Numbered from the stretch's first letter, positions 42,286 through 51,362 are shown. The stretch is 64,000 nucleotides of DNA from Streptomyces liangshanensis (GCF_011694815.1 NZ_CP050177.1:6331501-6395500); one strand, 5' to 3'. Notes: generated by a model from the sequence alone, not told the origin. Numbers and translations: made by a program.

Positions 42286-43197
42286 TCAGGCGTAACAGGC
42301 CACCGGAATGCCGCCGTTCATCGCCGTCATGTCGGCGAACAGGGCGGCGGCGTCCAGCGGCGAGCCCTCCGGCAATCCGTCCAGCTCCGCGTAGGCGCGG
42401 TGCAGGTTGGCCACCAGCCGTACGCTCTCCCGCAGCGGGGCGAACTCCCCGGGTCCCGCCCGGCGCGCCGCCTCCAGCGGGGTGAGCCCTCCGGCACGGC
42501 CCTGGGCGGCGACCTCGGCGACGTACCGCAGGTAGCGCTCCGACGTGTCGTACACGGACGGGTCGGTGACGGGACCGTGCCCGGGGACGACGACGGACGC
42601 GTCCAGGGCGCGCAGCAGCTCCAGCGCCCGCAGCGAGCCGCTCAGCGACCCCGTCGCCACGAACGGCGTGACGCCGTGGAAGACCAGGTCGCCGGTGAAC
42701 ACGACGCCCTGGGCGGGCAGGTGCACGAACGAGTCGCCCAGGCTGTGCGCCACCCCCGGATGGACGATCCGCGCCTCGACGCCGCCCACGTGCACGGTCA
42801 GCCGGTCCCGGTACGTGAGGGTCGGCTCGATGATCCGGATGTCGCCGAAGTCGTGGTGCGGCCACACCCGGTGGAGCTGCCGGCCCGCCGCCAACTGCTC
42901 GCTGCGACAGGCCTCGTGGCCCACCACGACCGCCCCGGGCGCGAACACCCCGTTGCCGTAGGTGTGGTCCCCGTGGTGGTGGGTGTTGACGACGGTACGG
43001 GGGAGCGGCACCCCGGCCGCCACGACCGCCTCCCGCAGCGCCTCGGCCCGGCGCCGGGTGGCGGCGGTGTCGACGAGCAGGGTGGAGCCGCCGTCACTGA
43101 CGAATCCGGCGTTGTTCAGGCACCAGCCGCCGTCCGGCTGGATGTAGGCGTACACCTCGGGCGCGAGTCTGAGGAGGTACGGATCCGTGGCAGGCAT
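42286..43197 (-). CDS. Metallo-beta-lactamase-fold hydrolase
   Basis: A 303-residue MBL-fold protein. Metal sites: NTHHHGDHTYGNG (HxHxDH), HPGVAHSLGDSFVH, the bridging Asp in VVFTGDLVFHG, and VVPGHGPVTD. The N-terminus (MPATDPYLLRLAPEVYAYIQ) resembles Streptomyces MBL proteins near catabolic genes. A C-terminal helical extension (about 235-303) is longer than in glyoxalase II. No signal peptide is present. It is convergent with the glucarate-dehydratase-like gene, with a 49-bp gap. The substrate is unknown. Confidence 0.88.
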   Translation of the reverse strand: MPATDPYLLRLAPEVYAYIQPDGGWCLNNAGFVSDGGSTLLVDTAATRRRAEALREAVVAAGVPLPRTVVNTHHHGDHTYGNGVFAPGAVVVGHEACRSEQLAAGRQLHRVWPHHDFGDIRIIEPTLTYRDRLTVHVGGVEARIVHPGVAHSLGDSFVHLPAQGVVFTGDLVFHGVTPFVATGSLSGSLRALELLRALDASVVVPGHGPVTDPSVYDTSERYLRYVAEVAAQGRAGGLTPLEAARRAGPGEFAPLRESVRLVANLHRAYAELDGLPEGSPLDAAALFADMTAMNGGIPVACYA

Positions 43198-43364
43198 GGG
43201 AGATCCCCTGGTCGAGGTGGCGCTGTAGGCCCAGAGACTGCCACCCCACCCCCGCCACGCATACCGCCGCACGGGACCCTGCCCCACGCATGTGCCACCA
43301 GCACGAACCTCCCGCGCGGCGCCCGCCGAGCGCACCCCCCCCCGCGGCCCAGCGCCCCCCGGCG

Positions 43365-43748
43365 TCACGCCATGACCGCCACCGCGAGCCCCGCCAGCAG
43401 CAGCGTGCACCCCGCCGCCGCGACCGCCGCGAGACGTGGCATGGCCCGGGGCTCCGCCGTGGCCAGGGCGACCAGGCGCCGGTGCGTGAGCGCCACGAAG
43501 GCCAGCCACACCAGCGCGGTCAGCGTGATGGCGACCGCGCCCGTCGTCGTACCGCCGTGGTGGACCGCCTGCCGCCCCGCCAGCACCGCGACCACCGTGC
43601 AGGCCAGTGTCGTCCGGCGCCAGGCCAGCCGGGTCCGCTCCGGCTGGAGCCCCGGATCCCGCTCGCCCCCCGCCCCCGGATCCCGGTCACCCCCAGCCCC
43701 CGGATCCCGCTCGCCCGACGCCCCCGGATCCCGCTCCCCGGCCGCCAT
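43365..43748 (-). CDS. DUF202 membrane protein with an N-terminal octapeptide-repeat tail
   Basis: A 127-residue protein. The N-terminal 30 residues are four near-copies of an eight-residue unit (GERDPGAG), encoded by a 24-bp tandem repeat. The DUF202 domain follows (LQPERTRLAWRRTTLACTVV) with three hydrophobic helices. Function is unknown. Its ATG overlaps the stop of the second DUF202 gene by one base (TGATG), so they are co-translated and may form a heteromer. Confidence 0.82.
   Translation of the reverse strand: MAAGERDPGASGERDPGAGGDRDPGAGGERDPGLQPERTRLAWRRTTLACTVVAVLAGRQAVHHGGTTTGAVAITLTALVWLAFVALTHRRLVALATAEPRAMPRLAAVAAAGCTLLLAGLAVAVMA
43651..43746 (-). repeat. 24-bp tandem repeat (4 copies) in the DUF202 gene
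   Basis: CCCGGATCCC recurs with an exact 24-base period at 43651, 43675, 43699 and 43723. It stays in frame, giving the (G)ERDPGAG repeats at the protein N-terminus, so copy-number change would alter tail length without frameshift. Confidence 0.88.
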
Positions 43749-44140
43749 CAACGGCCCCCGCCCAGCGCGACCACCACCACCATCACCACCGCGACCACCG
43801 CCACCACCAGGCTCAGCACGGTCGGGAAGCGGGAGACGGGCAGCGGCTCCCCGCGCCGGATCGCCCGCTCGCACCGCACCCAGTGGTCGACCGCCTGGAG
43901 CGCGCACAACGCCCCGGCCGCGAGCAGCGCCACCGCCAGCCCGACCCGTACCCCCCACCGCAGGTGCGGCAGGAACTGGTCCACCGCGAACCCACCGCCG
44001 ACCAGCGCCAGCGCGGTACGCAGCCAGGCCAGGAACGTACGCTCGTTGGCCAGCGTGAACCGGTAGTCGGGCGTCTCGCCCTCCTCGCCCAGGCGCTGGG
44101 GCGCGAACCACAGCCGCAGGCCCCGCACGAAGTCGCTCAC
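43748..44140 (-). CDS. DUF202/YidH-like membrane protein
   Basis: A 130-residue membrane protein with the DUF202 signature LANERTFLAWLRTALALVGG and three hydrophobic segments (VGLAVALLAAGALCALQAV; VLSLVVAVVAVVMVVVVAL at the C-terminus). GTG 44140 is the start. It sits ten bases after the NUDIX gene and directly before the other DUF202 gene, all on the minus strand. Its role is unknown; YidH homologues are small inner-membrane proteins. Confidence 0.85.
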   Translation of the reverse strand: MSDFVRGLRLWFAPQRLGEEGETPDYRFTLANERTFLAWLRTALALVGGGFAVDQFLPHLRWGVRVGLAVALLAAGALCALQAVDHWVRCERAIRRGEPLPVSRFPTVLSLVVAVVAVVMVVVVALGGGR

Positions 44141-44150
44141 AGGGCGCACC

Positions 44151-44669
44151 CTACGCGCGGCGGGCGCGGAGCCGCTCGTACGCCGCGAGCCCGTCCGGCA
44201 CCCACTCCCACCCGCCCGGCCGCACCCGCCGCGCCACCTCCTCCTCCGGGAGGAACGCGTGCCAGGCCACCTCCTCGGCCTGCGGCCGCACCGGCAGCAC
44301 GCAGCGCACCTCGTACACGTACGACCACCAGCTCTGCCGCCCGTCGGCGGACTCGTACAGGAAAGGGAACAACGGCTCGGGGCGCGGCAGCCCCGAGACC
44401 CCCAACTCCTCCTCGGCCTCCCGCAGCGCCGCCTCGTCGTACGTCTCGCCCGCGCCCACCACCCCGCCCACGAACATGTCGTACAACGAGGGGAAGACCA
44501 GCTTCTCCGCGGTCCTGCGGTGCACGAACACCCGGTCCTCCGCGTCCCGCGCGAGCACGAACACACACCGGTGGCGCAGCCCCTTCGCGTACACCTCGCC
44601 GCGCGGCGCCCGCCCCACCACACGGTCGTTCTCGTCGACGACGTCCAGGATCTCGTCCGCTGCTCCCAT
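44151..44669 (-). CDS. NUDIX hydrolase (IPP-isomerase/YfcD-like)
   Basis: A 172-residue NUDIX protein starting MGAADEILDVVDENDRVVG. The NUDIX box is FVGGVVGAGETYDEAALREA followed by EEELGV. The N-terminal motif (GEVYAKGLRHRCVFVLARDA) and a conserved WW pair (SWWSYVYEVRC) are those of the IPP-isomerase-like YfcD branch, whose substrates are poorly known. It begins a probable three-gene unit with two DUF202 genes. The divergent FAD dehydrogenase starts 175 bp away. Confidence 0.88.
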   Translation of the reverse strand: MGAADEILDVVDENDRVVGRAPRGEVYAKGLRHRCVFVLARDAEDRVFVHRRTAEKLVFPSLYDMFVGGVVGAGETYDEAALREAEEELGVSGLPRPEPLFPFLYESADGRQSWWSYVYEVRCVLPVRPQAEEVAWHAFLPEEEVARRVRPGGWEWVPDGLAAYERLRARRA

Positions 44670-44844
44670 ACCCCCATCCAAGCAGCCCCGCCGACCGCCC
44701 CCGCCGACCGGTCGCCGGGCGGGTCGCGGGCGCGGGCCGGAGGTCAATCGGGCACAGGAGGTTGACTCGTTACTCGCGCGTACGCAAGATCGGACCATTC
44801 GCTCGCCCCCTGACCCGTGACGGATCCGCGAAGGATGGAAGCCC

Positions 44845-46500
44845 ATGGCGTACGACGCCGATGTGATCGTGATCGGGGCGGGACTTGCCGGCCTGGTCGC
44901 CACCGCCGAACTCGTCGACGCGGGCCGCTCCGTCCTCCTGCTGGACCAGGAACCGGAGCAGTCGCTCGGCGGGCAGGCCCACTGGTCCTTCGGCGGACTG
45001 TTCTTCGTGAACTCGCCAGAACAGCGCCGCCTGCGCGTCCGGGACAGCCGGGAGCTGGCACTCCAGGACTGGCTGGGTACGGCCGGCTTCGACCGTACGG
45101 AGGACCACTGGCCGCGCAAGTGGGCCGAGGCGTACGTCGACTTCGCGGCGGGCGAGAAGCGGGCCTGGCTGCACCGGCAGGGGATGCGCTTCTTCCCCGT
45201 CGCGTCCTGGGCGGAGCGCGGCGGGTACGGCGCGGCGGGCCTCGGCAACTCGGTGCCGCGCTTCCACGTCACCTGGGGGACCGGACCCGGAGTGGTCGAG
45301 CCGTTCGCGCGGCGGGTGCGCGAGGGCGCCGCCCGGGGGCTGGTGGAGTTCCGGTTCCGGCACCGGGTGACCGGGCTCGGCAACACCGCGGGTGTCGTGG
45401 ACACCGTGACGGGCGAGGTCCTGGCGCCGAGCGACGCCGTACGGGGCGAGGCGAGCACCCGCCGGGTCACCGGCGCGTTCGAGCTCAAGGCCCAGGCCGT
45501 GATCGTCACCTCGGGCGGCATCGGCGGCAACCCCGACCTGGTCCGCGCCCAGTGGCCCGAGCGGCTGGGCCGCCCGCCGCGCACCATGCTCTCCGGCGTG
45601 CCCGCGCACGTGGACGGCCTGATGCTCGGCATCGCGGAGTCCGCGGGCGCCCACCACATCAACCGCGACCGCATGTGGCACTACACCGAGGGCATAGAGA
45701 ACTGGGACCCGATCTGGGCCCGGCACGGCATCCGCATCCTCCCCGGACCGTCCTCGCTCTGGCTGGACGCCCGGGGCCGCCGCCTGCCGGGCCCGCTCTT
45801 CCCCGGCTTCGACACGCTCGGGACGCTCGAACACATCATGCGGACCGGGTACGAGTACACCTGGTTCGTCCTCGACCAGCGCATCATCGGCAAGGAGTTC
45901 GCCCTCTCGGGCTCCGAGCAGAACCCCGACCTCACGGGCAAGTCGGTCCGCGACGTCATCGGCCGGGCGCGCGCCGACGTCCCCGGCCCGGTGAAGGCGT
46001 TCATGGACAAGGGCGCCGACTTCGTCGTGGAGAAGGACCTGTCCGCGCTCGTGCGCGGGATGAACGCCCTCACCGAGGAGCCGCTCATCGACGAGGCCGC
46101 GCTGCGTCGCGAGATCGTCGCGCGGGACCGGGCGACGGTGAACCCGTTCGGCAAGGACGCGCAGGTGACGGCGGTCCGGGGGGCGCGCAGGTACCTGGGC
46201 GACAAGCTGATCCGTACGGTCGCCCCGCACCCCCTGCTCGACCCGGCGGCGGGCCCGCTGATAGCCGTACGGCTGCGCATCCTCACCCGCAAGTCCCTCG
46301 GCGGCCTGGAGACCGACCTGTCGTCGCGCGTCCTGACCGAGGGCGGCGACCCGCTGCCCGGTGTGTACGCGGCGGGCGAGGCGGCCGGCTTCGGCGGCGG
46401 GGGGATGCACGGCTACCGCTCGCTGGAGGGGACGTTCCTGGGCGGCTGCATCTTCTCGGGCCGCGCGGCGGGCCGGGCGGCGGCGAAGGCGGTGGGCTGA
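44845..46500 (+). CDS. FAD-binding dehydrogenase (3-ketosteroid dehydrogenase / fumarate reductase flavoprotein superfamily)
   Basis: A 551-residue flavoenzyme. N-terminal dinucleotide motif DVIVIGAGLAGLVATAELVD, then LLDQEPEQSLGGQAHWSFGG (FAD), ALVIVTSGGIGGN-type segment (VIVTSGGIGGNPDLV), and the C-terminal AAGEAAGFGGGGMHGYRSLE that closes the FAD site. This group oxidises or reduces C-C double bonds next to a carbonyl; the substrate is unknown. It starts behind GAAGGATGGAAGCCC and appears monocistronic. No signal peptide is seen. Confidence 0.87.
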   Translation: MAYDADVIVIGAGLAGLVATAELVDAGRSVLLLDQEPEQSLGGQAHWSFGGLFFVNSPEQRRLRVRDSRELALQDWLGTAGFDRTEDHWPRKWAEAYVDFAAGEKRAWLHRQGMRFFPVASWAERGGYGAAGLGNSVPRFHVTWGTGPGVVEPFARRVREGAARGLVEFRFRHRVTGLGNTAGVVDTVTGEVLAPSDAVRGEASTRRVTGAFELKAQAVIVTSGGIGGNPDLVRAQWPERLGRPPRTMLSGVPAHVDGLMLGIAESAGAHHINRDRMWHYTEGIENWDPIWARHGIRILPGPSSLWLDARGRRLPGPLFPGFDTLGTLEHIMRTGYEYTWFVLDQRIIGKEFALSGSEQNPDLTGKSVRDVIGRARADVPGPVKAFMDKGADFVVEKDLSALVRGMNALTEEPLIDEAALRREIVARDRATVNPFGKDAQVTAVRGARRYLGDKLIRTVAPHPLLDPAAGPLIAVRLRILTRKSLGGLETDLSSRVLTEGGDPLPGVYAAGEAAGFGGGGMHGYRSLEGTFLGGCIFSGRAAGRAAAKAVG

Positions 46501-46525
46501 GCGGGGCCGTACGCGGGGCGCCCCC

Positions 46526-46948
46526 TCAGAGCCGTTCCACGACCCGGAACCTCTCCACCACCAGCAACGTCCCGTCGTGCACGGTGAATTCGGGGTCGCC
46601 CAACGCCTCCCGCATCTCCTCGCCGTGCCAGAACCGCTCGTGATCCGCCCGCCATTGGGCCACCGAGGTGTGCCCCTCGCCCTCGTCCAGGGCGAGTTGG
46701 AGGTCGGCGGCGCCGAGCGGCAGCACCCGTACCCCGGTCAGTTCGACCACCGCCACCTCGCGGCCCGCCGAGTCGATCAGGGCCGATCGCTCCCCGACCG
46801 GGGGCAGTTCCTCGCGCTCGGCCTCGTACTCCGCGAGCAGCCCCGTCGTCGCGACCTTCCGGCCCTCCAGCACGGCCGCCACCAACCGGTCACGCACCGG
46901 GCCGGGGAAGGCGAGCAGTAACGGCGCCAACGGTTCTCGGTTCTCCAT
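46526..46948 (-). CDS. ASCH-domain protein
   Basis: A 140-residue protein fitting the ASCH fold: LEGRKVATTGLLAEYEAERE, LPPVGERSALIDSAGREVAV, and the terminal FTVHDGTLLVVERFRVVERL. ASCH domains resemble PUA domains and are thought to bind RNA or, in some members, hydrolyse acetylated nucleosides. It is convergent with the FAD dehydrogenase (25-bp gap) and divergent from the unknown gene at 47181. Confidence 0.82.
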   Translation of the reverse strand: MENREPLAPLLLAFPGPVRDRLVAAVLEGRKVATTGLLAEYEAEREELPPVGERSALIDSAGREVAVVELTGVRVLPLGAADLQLALDEGEGHTSVAQWRADHERFWHGEEMREALGDPEFTVHDGTLLVVERFRVVERL

Positions 46949-47018
46949 GAGGGCCACCCTAGGGTGTGGCGGCGACGGGCCCCGGCTGGCCGAAAAGCGT
47001 CCCATCTGGGGTTATGCG

Positions 47019-47046
47019 GACGAGGACCCTCCGGGGTCCTGGTCCG
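47019..47046. other. Stem-loop between divergent genes
   Basis: A 12-bp stem with one mismatch (47019-47030 with 47035-47046) and a 4-base loop lies 70 bases before the ASCH gene and 135 bases before the 47181 gene. It does not end a gene, so it may be a leader structure or an operator. Confidence 0.35.
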
Positions 47047-47180
47047 GCCACCGCAACCACGCCCGCGCCAGGGCGATATGACTGTGCCTTACATCGAGAT
47101 ACCGCTTGACGCGAGGCCATACCTACCGATTTGCTGTGCCCGGTCCTTTCTCGTCCACGCGCCCTGGAGGAATCCCGCGG

Positions 47181-48140
47181 ATGTCCCCGCCTCCGCCACC
47201 CCTCGGCCGTGCCCGAAGACGTAGCTCACGTTCCGGCCACTCCTTCGACCCCGCACTGGACGACACCGAACTCGCCTCCGTACGCGACCAGTTGGCTCAA
47301 GGACGATGGTCCGAGGCCCGCTCCCTCCTCGCCCGGACCGGCGACGAATGGGACCGCAGAGGCCACCGCGTCGTCGTCCTCGCCCAGGCCTCCGGCGCCG
47401 CCGCCTGGACCCGCGACTGGCTGCTCGCCGAACCCGAGAGCCCCGACGCCGCCACCCTCCTCGCCTGCGCGACCGTCTTCGCGGCCCTGCGCGGCAAGGA
47501 ACCCGAACACCGGGCCGTGGACGCCTGCCGGGACGCCGTACGTCGCGCCCCCGCCGACCCCACCCCCTGGCTCGGCCTGCTGCTCCTCGCCCGCACACGC
47601 GGCACGGAGGAAGAGACCTCGCAGCTCTTCGAGGAGGTCAGGACCCGCCACCCCGACCACCACCACGCCCACCACCTGATGGCCGCCCGCCTCGCCGAAC
47701 GCCGCCCCGACGCCGGCCAGGACCCCCTCCACGAGGTCTACGACTTCGCCGCCTGGGCGGCCGAACAGGCCCCCGCGGACTCGCCGCTCGCCGTCCTGCC
47801 CGTCGTCGCGCACGCCGAGCGCTACCGCGTCCTCGCCGCCGCCCGCCTGGAACCCGCCGACCCCGCCGCCTCCGGGCACTGGACGGGCCGCCGGGCCCGC
47901 CAGGTCCTCAAGGGCGCCTTCGACTGGTGGCTGGAGTGGGAGAGCGAGGACCACCCGCGCAACCGCGTCGACCTCAACTTCCTCGCCCACGCCCAGTGGT
48001 ACGACGGCCGCGTCGCCGAGGCCGCGGCGCTCTTCCACCGCATCGGCCGGCACAACACCCCAGCCCCCTGGTCCTACCCGGACCGGGACCCGCACCACGC
48101 CTTCCTTGCCGCGCGCAACGCCGCGCTCGGCTCCGTCTGA
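47181..48140 (+). CDS. TPR-like protein of unknown function
   Basis: A 319-residue soluble protein starting at ATG 47181 behind GGAGGAATC. It looks alpha-helical with tetratricopeptide-like spacing (LASVRDQLAQGRWSEARSLL; DACRDAVRRAPADPTPWLGL; AARLAERRPDAGQDPLHEVY) and ends in a Trp-rich segment (FDWWLEWESEDHP; LNFLAHAQWYDGRVAEAAAL). No catalytic motif is seen. It lies 46 bp before the APC permease gene on the same strand, so co-transcription is possible. Homologues are probably confined to actinomycetes (inference). Confidence 0.75.
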   Translation: MSPPPPPLGRARRRSSRSGHSFDPALDDTELASVRDQLAQGRWSEARSLLARTGDEWDRRGHRVVVLAQASGAAAWTRDWLLAEPESPDAATLLACATVFAALRGKEPEHRAVDACRDAVRRAPADPTPWLGLLLLARTRGTEEETSQLFEEVRTRHPDHHHAHHLMAARLAERRPDAGQDPLHEVYDFAAWAAEQAPADSPLAVLPVVAHAERYRVLAAARLEPADPAASGHWTGRRARQVLKGAFDWWLEWESEDHPRNRVDLNFLAHAQWYDGRVAEAAALFHRIGRHNTPAPWSYPDRDPHHAFLAARNAALGSV

Positions 48141-48186
48141 CGCGCCCGCGATACGCGCCGGCGATCCCCGAAAGGACACCCCTGTC

Positions 48187-49797
48187 ATGTCGACGGGCAA
48201 TTCGAGCACGGGCACGAGTTCCGGTTCGAACTCCAGCACGCCAACGCACACGGGTACGGTCTCCGACAAGGCCCCCGGCTCCGGCACCGGCACCGGCTCC
48301 GGTCAGATCAGCACCTTCAAGGGACAGGAGCGGGCGCTTCGCGCGAACCGCCTCGGCACGTCGGGCCTCCTGCTCTCCGTGCTCGCCGCCAGTGCGCCCC
48401 TGATGACCGTCGCCGGCGTCATGCCCACCGTCTACGGAGTGATGGGGGTGGTCGGCCAGCCCCTGCTGTACGTCATCCTCGGGGTGGTCCTCGTCCTGTT
48501 CAGCTTCGGGTACGCCGAGATGAGCCGCCACGTCCACAACGCCGGCGCGTTCTATGCGTACATAGCCCGCGGGCTCGGCCCGACCGCCGGCGCGGGCGCC
48601 TCGCTCGTCGCGCTCCTCGCGTACAACGCCATGCAGGTCGGCATCTACGGCCTCTTCGGCTTCGAGGTCTCCGGGCTCCTCGCCACCTACCTCGACCTGA
48701 CCGTCGCCTGGTGGGTGCCCGCCCTGGCCGCCGCCGTGCTCGTCGGACTCCTCGGCTGGCTCAAGATCGACCTGAACGCCAAGGTGCTCGGCGTCCTCAT
48801 CCTCATCGAGGTCACCCTCGTCGTGATCTTCGACGTCGCCTTCGTCGCCGACCCGGGCAAGGACGGCGTCTCGCTCCAGGCCTTCAACCCCGACGCCCTC
48901 ACCGGCGCGGGCCTCGGCACCGCCCTGTGCTTCTGCATCGCCGCCTTCGTCGGCTTCGAGCAGGCCCCGGTGTACGCCGAGGAGACCAGCCGCCCGAACG
49001 TCGTCGTCCGACGCGTGATGTTCCTCGCCGTCGGCCTCTCCGCGCTGTTCCTCGCCGTCAGCGCCTGGGCGATCTCCGTCGCCGCCGGCCCCGGTTCGGT
49101 CGTCGCCACCGCGGGGGAGCAGGGCCCCGGCCTGATCTTCGGCCTCACCGAGGACCGCCTCGGCACGACCTTCACCGACGTCCTCCACGTGCTGTTCGTC
49201 ACCGGCATGTTCGCCGCGCTGCTCAGCTTCCACAACGTCGTCGCCCGCTACGCCTTCGCGATGGGCCGCGAGGGGCTCCTGCCGGCCGCCTTCGGCCGTA
49301 CCAGCGCGTCCAGCGGCGCCCCCGCCTACGGCTCCGCGCTCCAGTCGGTGTTCTCCCTCGTCGTCGTGACCGCCTTCGCCGTCACGGACGACAAGCCCGC
49401 CGGCGACCCGACCGCGCCGATCCTGCGGCTCTTCACCTGGATGGGCAACATCGGCGCGCTCGGCATCATCCTGCTGATGGCCGCGGCCTCCTTCGCCGTG
49501 ATCGCGTTCTTCGTACGGCGCGGGGCGGGCGGCGCGCAGGCACCGCGCCTCGTCGCCTCGGCCCTGGCCGGCCTCGCGCTCGTCGCCGTCGCCGTCTACA
49601 CCGTCAAGGACTTCGACCTGCTGGTCGGGGCGGGACCCGGCTCCGCGCTGCGCTGGATCCTGCCCGGGATCGTCGGCCTCACCCTGGTGGGCGGGCTGGT
49701 GTACGGAGCGGTCCTGCGTACGGTCAAGCCCGAGGTGCACGCCAGGATCGGCCTCGGGAACGAGGCGTTCCAACTGGAGAAGGCCTCCCGGTCGTAG
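48187..49797 (+). CDS. APC-superfamily amino-acid permease
   Basis: A 536-residue transporter. A 50-residue Ser/Thr/Gly-rich cytosolic tail precedes about 12 hydrophobic helices. The first repeat has SVLAASAPLMTVAGVMPTVY and the region GFEQAPVYAEETSRPNVVVR is the conserved FxGFE segment of helix 6 in this family. The C-terminus (VHARIGLGNEAFQLEKASRS) is soluble. It should import an amino acid or polyamine by proton coupling. A strong terminator follows. Confidence 0.9.
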   Translation: MSTGNSSTGTSSGSNSSTPTHTGTVSDKAPGSGTGTGSGQISTFKGQERALRANRLGTSGLLLSVLAASAPLMTVAGVMPTVYGVMGVVGQPLLYVILGVVLVLFSFGYAEMSRHVHNAGAFYAYIARGLGPTAGAGASLVALLAYNAMQVGIYGLFGFEVSGLLATYLDLTVAWWVPALAAAVLVGLLGWLKIDLNAKVLGVLILIEVTLVVIFDVAFVADPGKDGVSLQAFNPDALTGAGLGTALCFCIAAFVGFEQAPVYAEETSRPNVVVRRVMFLAVGLSALFLAVSAWAISVAAGPGSVVATAGEQGPGLIFGLTEDRLGTTFTDVLHVLFVTGMFAALLSFHNVVARYAFAMGREGLLPAAFGRTSASSGAPAYGSALQSVFSLVVVTAFAVTDDKPAGDPTAPILRLFTWMGNIGALGIILLMAAASFAVIAFFVRRGAGGAQAPRLVASALAGLALVAVAVYTVKDFDLLVGAGPGSALRWILPGIVGLTLVGGLVYGAVLRTVKPEVHARIGLGNEAFQLEKASRS

Positions 49798-49804
49798 CCA
49801 CCCC

Positions 49805-49844
49805 ACGGCCGCTGTGCGACGCCGTGACGTCGCACAGCGGCCGT
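49805..49844 (+). terminator. Terminator of the APC permease gene
   Basis: A perfect 16-bp stem (49805-49820 with 49829-49844) with an 8-base loop, seven bases after the stop. Confidence 0.88.
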
Positions 49845-49917
49845 ACAGGTCTGACGAAAGTCTGACGGATTCCCGCCGTCCCTGGCTTCCGGGGCCCGCG
49901 GGTGGTCGAATCAATGA

Positions 49918-50643
49918 GTGAACCATCAACGGAATGAGCCCGCCGGAACGCCGGTGGGGCGGCGCGTTCTGCTCTCCACCCTGGGGCTGGGCGCCGCGGG
50001 ACTGGTCGCGGCCCCCCACATCCAGAGCGGGCTCGACTCCTTCCTCGGCGCGGTGTCCAGCCAGGACCCGACCGGCCTCAGCGGGCTGCTGCCCAACGGC
50101 GGCGGGTTCCGCTACTACTCGGTGACCGGTTCCGTACCGCACAAGGACGCCGGGAACTACCGGCTCAAGGTCGACGGCCTCGTCGACCGGCCCGCCACGT
50201 ACACCCTGGACGCCCTGCGGAAGCTGCCGCAGACGCGGGTCGTCCGCGACGTGCAGTGCGTCACGGGCTGGCGCGTCCCCCACACCCCCTTCACAGGGGT
50301 CAAGGTCTCCCAGCTCCTCGACGCGGCCGGGGTCCACCCCGACGCCAAGGCGATCCGGTTCACCTGCTTCGACGGGACGTACACCGAGAGCCTCACGCTC
50401 CAGCAGGCCCGCCGCGCCGACGTCCTGGTGGCGCTCACGATGCAGGACAAGCCGATCGGGCACGCGCACGGCGGCCCGGTCCGGCTGTACGTGGCGCCGA
50501 TGTACTTCTACAAGTCGGCGAAATGGCTCTCCGGGATCTCCGTCACCTCCGACGTCCGCCCCGGCTACTGGGAGGAGCGTGGCTATGACGTCGACGGCTG
50601 GGTCGGCCGGTCCAACGGACGCGACGACGCCCCCACCGTCTGA
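49918..50643 (+). CDS. Sulfite-oxidase-fold molybdoenzyme (MsrP/YedY-like), Tat-exported
   Basis: A 241-residue molybdopterin enzyme. The N-terminus (VGRRVLLSTLGLGAAGLVAA) is a twin-arginine-type signal. The core has DVQCVTGWRV, whose cysteine ligates molybdenum in the sulfite-oxidase fold, then TGVKVSQLLDAAGV and GGPVRLYVAPMYFYKSAKWL. It begins at GTG 49918. The next gene overlaps it by 59 bases and encodes a cytochrome b, an arrangement like MsrPQ, which repairs oxidised methionine in exported proteins. Its true substrate is uncertain. Confidence 0.88.
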   Translation: MNHQRNEPAGTPVGRRVLLSTLGLGAAGLVAAPHIQSGLDSFLGAVSSQDPTGLSGLLPNGGGFRYYSVTGSVPHKDAGNYRLKVDGLVDRPATYTLDALRKLPQTRVVRDVQCVTGWRVPHTPFTGVKVSQLLDAAGVHPDAKAIRFTCFDGTYTESLTLQQARRADVLVALTMQDKPIGHAHGGPVRLYVAPMYFYKSAKWLSGISVTSDVRPGYWEERGYDVDGWVGRSNGRDDAPTV

Positions 50644-51304
50644 GGGCGGGCGGGGACCGGGGGAGGGGACCGCGCGGGAGGGGTCCGGGTCCCCGGGCAC
50701 CGGGCGGCTGCGCCGCAGGTTCAGCCCCGCCGAGCGCTGGGTCCACCGCACCACGGGCGTCCTGATGCTGGTGTGCGTGGCGACGGCGGGCTTCCTGTAC
50801 GTGCCGCAGCTCGCCGAACTGGTCGGCCGCCGCTACCTCGTGGTCACGGTGCACGAGTGGTCGGGGCTGCTGCTGCCGGTCCCGGTCCTGGCGGGTCTCG
50901 CCTCCCGGCACTTCCGCGCCGACCTCGGCCGGCTGAACCGCTTCTTCCCGCACGACAAGGAGTGGCTGCGCGCCGTACGACGGCGTGACGCCAGGCCCGA
51001 GTCCCGCCCGGCGGGGAAGTTCAACGCGGGCCAGAAGATCTACGCGGCCTGGATCGCGGGCGCGGTGCTCGTCATGGTCGGTACGGGCCTGCTGATGTGG
51101 TTCACCGGCTTCGCCCCGCTCGTGTGGCGCACGAGCGCCACCTTCCTCCACGACTGGCTGGCCCTCGCCATCGGCGTGGTGCTCCTCGGGCACATCGGCA
51201 TGGCGTACGCGGACCCCGAGGCCCGGCGCGGGATGCGCACGGGCTCGGTGGAGCGAGCGTGGGCGCGGCGCGAGCACTCGGAGTGGCGGGAGGACGACTC
51301 CTGA
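50585..51304 (+). CDS. Membrane cytochrome b partner of the molybdoenzyme
   Basis: A 239-residue protein. After a 45-residue low-complexity tail come four hydrophobic helices typical of formate-dehydrogenase-gamma or b561 cytochromes, with potential heme histidines in RWVHRTTGVLMLVC, VVTVHEWSG, FLHDWLALAIGVVLLGHIGM. ATG 50585 follows GGGAGG. It should pass electrons from the quinone pool to the exported molybdoenzyme. The overlap with the previous gene indicates translational coupling. Confidence 0.87.
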   Translation: MTSTAGSAGPTDATTPPPSEGGRGPGEGTAREGSGSPGTGRLRRRFSPAERWVHRTTGVLMLVCVATAGFLYVPQLAELVGRRYLVVTVHEWSGLLLPVPVLAGLASRHFRADLGRLNRFFPHDKEWLRAVRRRDARPESRPAGKFNAGQKIYAAWIAGAVLVMVGTGLLMWFTGFAPLVWRTSATFLHDWLALAIGVVLLGHIGMAYADPEARRGMRTGSVERAWARREHSEWREDDS

Positions 51305-51362
51305 CCGTACGGCCGCTCCCGCCGTGCCCCCGCCCCCGGCCCCAGCCCCCGGCCTCCGACTG

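Noticed and set aside
43335..43343. Run of nine C as a phase-variation tract
   Set aside because: It lies in a non-coding gap before no start codon that it could switch.
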